A stretch of 35,630 bases of DNA from positions 1 to 35,630 of the forward strand of contig CAIVVZ010000509.1 in assembly GCA_903909505.1 (NCBI GenBank), read 5' to 3'. The position numbers and the translations under genes are program-made. The notes beneath the pieces are model-generated. The model worked only from the letters and a program-made list of their open reading frames with translations, did not search any database and was not told the origin of the DNA. Below are positions 34,444-35,630 of this stretch, piece by piece. The DNA comes from an uncultured Desulfobacteraceae bacterium. Lineage in GTDB: Bacteria > Desulfobacterota > Desulfobacteria > Desulfobacterales > Desulfatirhabdiaceae. The first letter of the stretch is position 1. Every line of letters begins with the position of its first letter.

Positions 34444-34507
34444 TCTGGTCCGCCTAAAAGTCAAAAATAGGATAACAAAGCATAAGAACGGCCTTTTGAT
34501 TCATCCA
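34444..34507 (-). repeat. Repeated gene-tail segment, copy C (stop codon lost)
   Basis: Related to copies A and B: the tail reads VVDESKGRSYA and then continues because the TAG stop of the other copies is TTG here, so the frame runs five more residues (LLSYF) into what is untranslated downstream sequence in copy A. The following TTTTTGACTTTTAGGCGGACC stretch matches the spacer after copy A. Confidence 0.45.
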
Positions 34508-34724
34508 CCACAAGAATTCTGATTCCTGCCGGGTGTTCAGAGGATTTATTAAAGAGTTTTTCCACGGCAGGAATCAGATTTGACTTTGCCTCGCCTTTGT
34601 CAATACAGGCAAAGGCGCCGGCAGCCATGCCCTTTTTGATATTCTCATCCGATTCATAGGTGCCCATAAGGATTACGGAAACGTCCATGTAGGATGGGTT
34701 TGCTTTTATTAGTGTGCTATTCAT
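34461..34724 (-). pseudogene. C-terminal half of a receiver domain fused to a duplicated kinase tail
   Basis: The 87-residue frame begins in the middle of a receiver domain: VSVILMGTYESDENIKKGMA and GAFACIDKG match the beta4-alpha4-beta5-alpha5 half, with Lys in the usual place after beta5. The N-terminal half with the phosphoacceptor Asp is missing. The frame stays open a few codons upstream (LLEPPEMNSTLI), crossing the end of the REC-HisKA gene, but no acceptor Asp appears. The last residues (VVDESKGRSYALLSYF) are a readthrough version of the tail seen in the two large kinases. There is no convincing ribosome binding site. It is most likely a recombination leftover that cannot be phosphorylated, though a small expressed protein cannot be excluded. 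Confidence 0.6.
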
Positions 34725-34734
34725 TTCAGGCGGT

Positions 34735-35400
34735 TCAAGAAGAGGACGATTTTTTGATATCTATGATGGTGTGTCGTCCCCCGAGATAGTCCTTGATTCG
34801 GTACTGGGTAATGTGCATGATTTTTCGGGTAAGATCCCCGATCTTGTCAACCGCCGTTTTGATGGTCCTTATTGTTTCGGCATGGGGATCATTCTCATCC
34901 AAATCTTCCAGTAGCATTTCAGAGTAACCAGAAACAACATAAAGCGGCTGGTTCAGTTCGTGGCAGATAGCTCCGGCCATCTCGATCACTCCCTGAAGTT
35001 TCTGGCGCGCGGCAACTTCAGCCTGCAGTTTCAGAACGCGCCTGCCCACGCCAATCCGGGCGAGCAGTTCCGCATTATCATAAGGCTTTGCGATATAATC
35101 GTCCGCCCCGGCTTCAAGTCCCTGAACAATATCGTTAGATTCTGCTTTTGAAGTCAAGAGAAGTATGTAGAAGGGTTCGGGATGGTGCTGAGCACGCAGG
35201 TTCCTGCAAAGGGTGAGGCCGTCCATGCCTGGCATTATTCGATCCAAAACGACAAGCCTGGGTGCATCCGGCTGCTGCAAGATTTTCCATGCCTCTTCAC
35301 CATCCTTGGCGATGCTGACATCATAATCAAACTTACCCAGCACCGCCTGAAGCATGAGGCGGGAGGTTAGATCATCCTCTGCGATCAGAATTCTCATCAT
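34735..35400 (-). CDS. REC-HisKA protein lacking an ATPase domain
   Basis: The 221-residue protein has an N-terminal receiver (about 3-120; acidic pair Asp9/Asp10, acceptor Asp53 in LDRIMPGMDG, Lys105 in AKPYD) joined by a coiled coil to a HisKA dimerisation helix pair with His147 in GAICHELNQPL. It then stops (TQYRIKDYLGGRHTIIDI) with no HATPase_c. The ending is similar to other REC-HisKA proteins I associate with Desulfobacterota, so the missing ATPase looks like the normal form rather than a truncation. It cannot autophosphorylate; it may accept phosphate from the adjacent hybrid kinase or Hpt, or act as a dimerisation or phosphatase partner. The ATG at 35400 is preceded by AAAGGAAAGG. It follows the Hpt-bearing gene by about 21 nt. 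Confidence 0.85.
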   Translation of the reverse strand: MMRILIAEDDLTSRLMLQAVLGKFDYDVSIAKDGEEAWKILQQPDAPRLVVLDRIMPGMDGLTLCRNLRAQHHPEPFYILLLTSKAESNDIVQGLEAGADDYIAKPYDNAELLARIGVGRRVLKLQAEVAARQKLQGVIEMAGAICHELNQPLYVVSGYSEMLLEDLDENDPHAETIRTIKTAVDKIGDLTRKIMHITQYRIKDYLGGRHTIIDIKKSSSS

Positions 35401-35421
35401 TGCCTTTCCTTTCGCGGTAGT

Positions 35422-35630
35422 TCACGGTTCTTTTGTCATCGCTTGATTCAACTGGGCAAATTGTGCTTCCAGTTCAGGCATGTACCACCTGGCTGCATCC
35501 AGGTCGTCGGCATTAGCAGCTTTCTCCATCTCGAAAGCCACTGCGCACAGTTGCTCTCCTCCCATGTTGGCCGACGCGCCCTTGATGGTATGGGCCTGTC
35601 GTTCAGCACCTGTAGCGTCTCCTTTATCCA
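35422..35630 (-). CDS. Hpt (histidine phosphotransfer) domain, C-terminal fragment of a larger gene
   Basis: The last 68 codons of a gene entering from the right edge. The frame reads DKGDATGAERQAHTIKGASA and continues through NMGGEQL to a stop TGA at 35422-35424. The HxxKGxxxN-type motif (HTIKGASAN) with its phosphoacceptor His is the hallmark of Hpt domains, which relay phosphate between receivers. The helix ending WYMPELEAQFAQLNQAM fits the last Hpt helix. In this setting it is probably the C-terminus of another hybrid kinase, but the rest is outside the window. Confidence 0.85.
   Translation of the reverse strand, partial: DKGDATGAERQAHTIKGASANMGGEQLCAVAFEMEKAANADDLDAARWYMPELEAQFAQLNQAMTKEP

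Noticed and set aside
34461..34724. Independent response regulator
   Set aside because: Only the second half of the receiver fold is encoded; acceptor Asp and the acidic pair are absent.
1..35630. tRNA, rRNA, CRISPR array, insertion sequence ends or strong rho-independent terminators
   Set aside because: None were seen by eye; genes are closely packed, and the longest gap without a gene is about 205 nt (19612-19816).

Overview
This window is a single-strand block of signal-transduction genes. Every credible gene is read from the minus strand, so transcription runs from the right edge to the left. I count nine proteins with a complete histidine kinase core (eight whole genes plus one cut by the left edge). 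Six of the nine end in a receiver domain. Alongside them are a REC-HisKA protein without an ATPase, a C-terminal Hpt fragment, a PAS-GGDEF diguanylate cyclase, a dCache-HAMP-PAS protein with a cysteine-rich tail, a CheD deamidase, a heme oxygenase-like protein, a stand-alone cobalamin-binding-type protein and several decayed genes. There is no response regulator with a DNA-binding domain, no metabolic gene, no tRNA or rRNA, no CRISPR array and no transposase. The protein style (N-termini like MxEKPTYEELxKRV, HDLNNILFPISGL and HHFNNQL phosphoacceptor boxes, very long PAS/GAF hybrid kinases) and the medium GC content suggest a Desulfobacterota (former Deltaproteobacteria) genome, probably a sulfate reducer or a relative. 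That is an inference from style, not from a marker gene.

Right end (about 26.1-35.6 kb): an Hpt domain C-terminus enters from the right edge, followed by a REC-HisKA protein without ATPase, half of a receiver domain, a 1554-residue hybrid kinase with an ABC-type substrate-binding sensor, a dCache hybrid kinase, and a small ORF whose start overlaps that kinase's stop. Middle (about 14.4-26.1 kb): a decayed PAS protein (in-frame TAA plus an internal deletion), a GAF-PAS hybrid kinase, a tandem Cache_2 hybrid kinase, then a 1177-residue PAS/GAF hybrid kinase coupled by an ATGA overlap to the dCache-HAMP-PAS cysteine-tail protein. Centre-left (10.3-14.3 kb): a tight three-gene set encodes a heme oxygenase-like protein with a novel C-terminal half, a CarH-like cobalamin-binding protein without a DNA-binding domain, and a soluble PAS-PAS hybrid kinase. 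This is the best candidate for an undescribed system. Left end (1-10.2 kb): remnants of a DUF234-type ATPase and of a Fic protein, then the diguanylate cyclase, a PocR-PAS-PAS-GAF kinase, CheD, a two-TM PAS kinase and a tandem Cache_2 hybrid kinase that runs off the left edge.

The sensory inputs are varied: periplasmic small ligands (Cache, ABC-type binding domain), cytoplasmic ligands (PocR, GAF), possibly redox or metal (cysteine-rich GAF and PAS domains), and tetrapyrroles or light (heme oxygenase plus cobalamin module). The likely outputs inside the window are phosphotransfer to receivers or Hpt, c-di-GMP and chemoreceptor deamidation; transcriptional outputs must lie elsewhere. Clear paralogy in the kinase cores, repeated gene tails and hybrid or decayed genes indicate that the locus grew by duplication and recombination between its own members.
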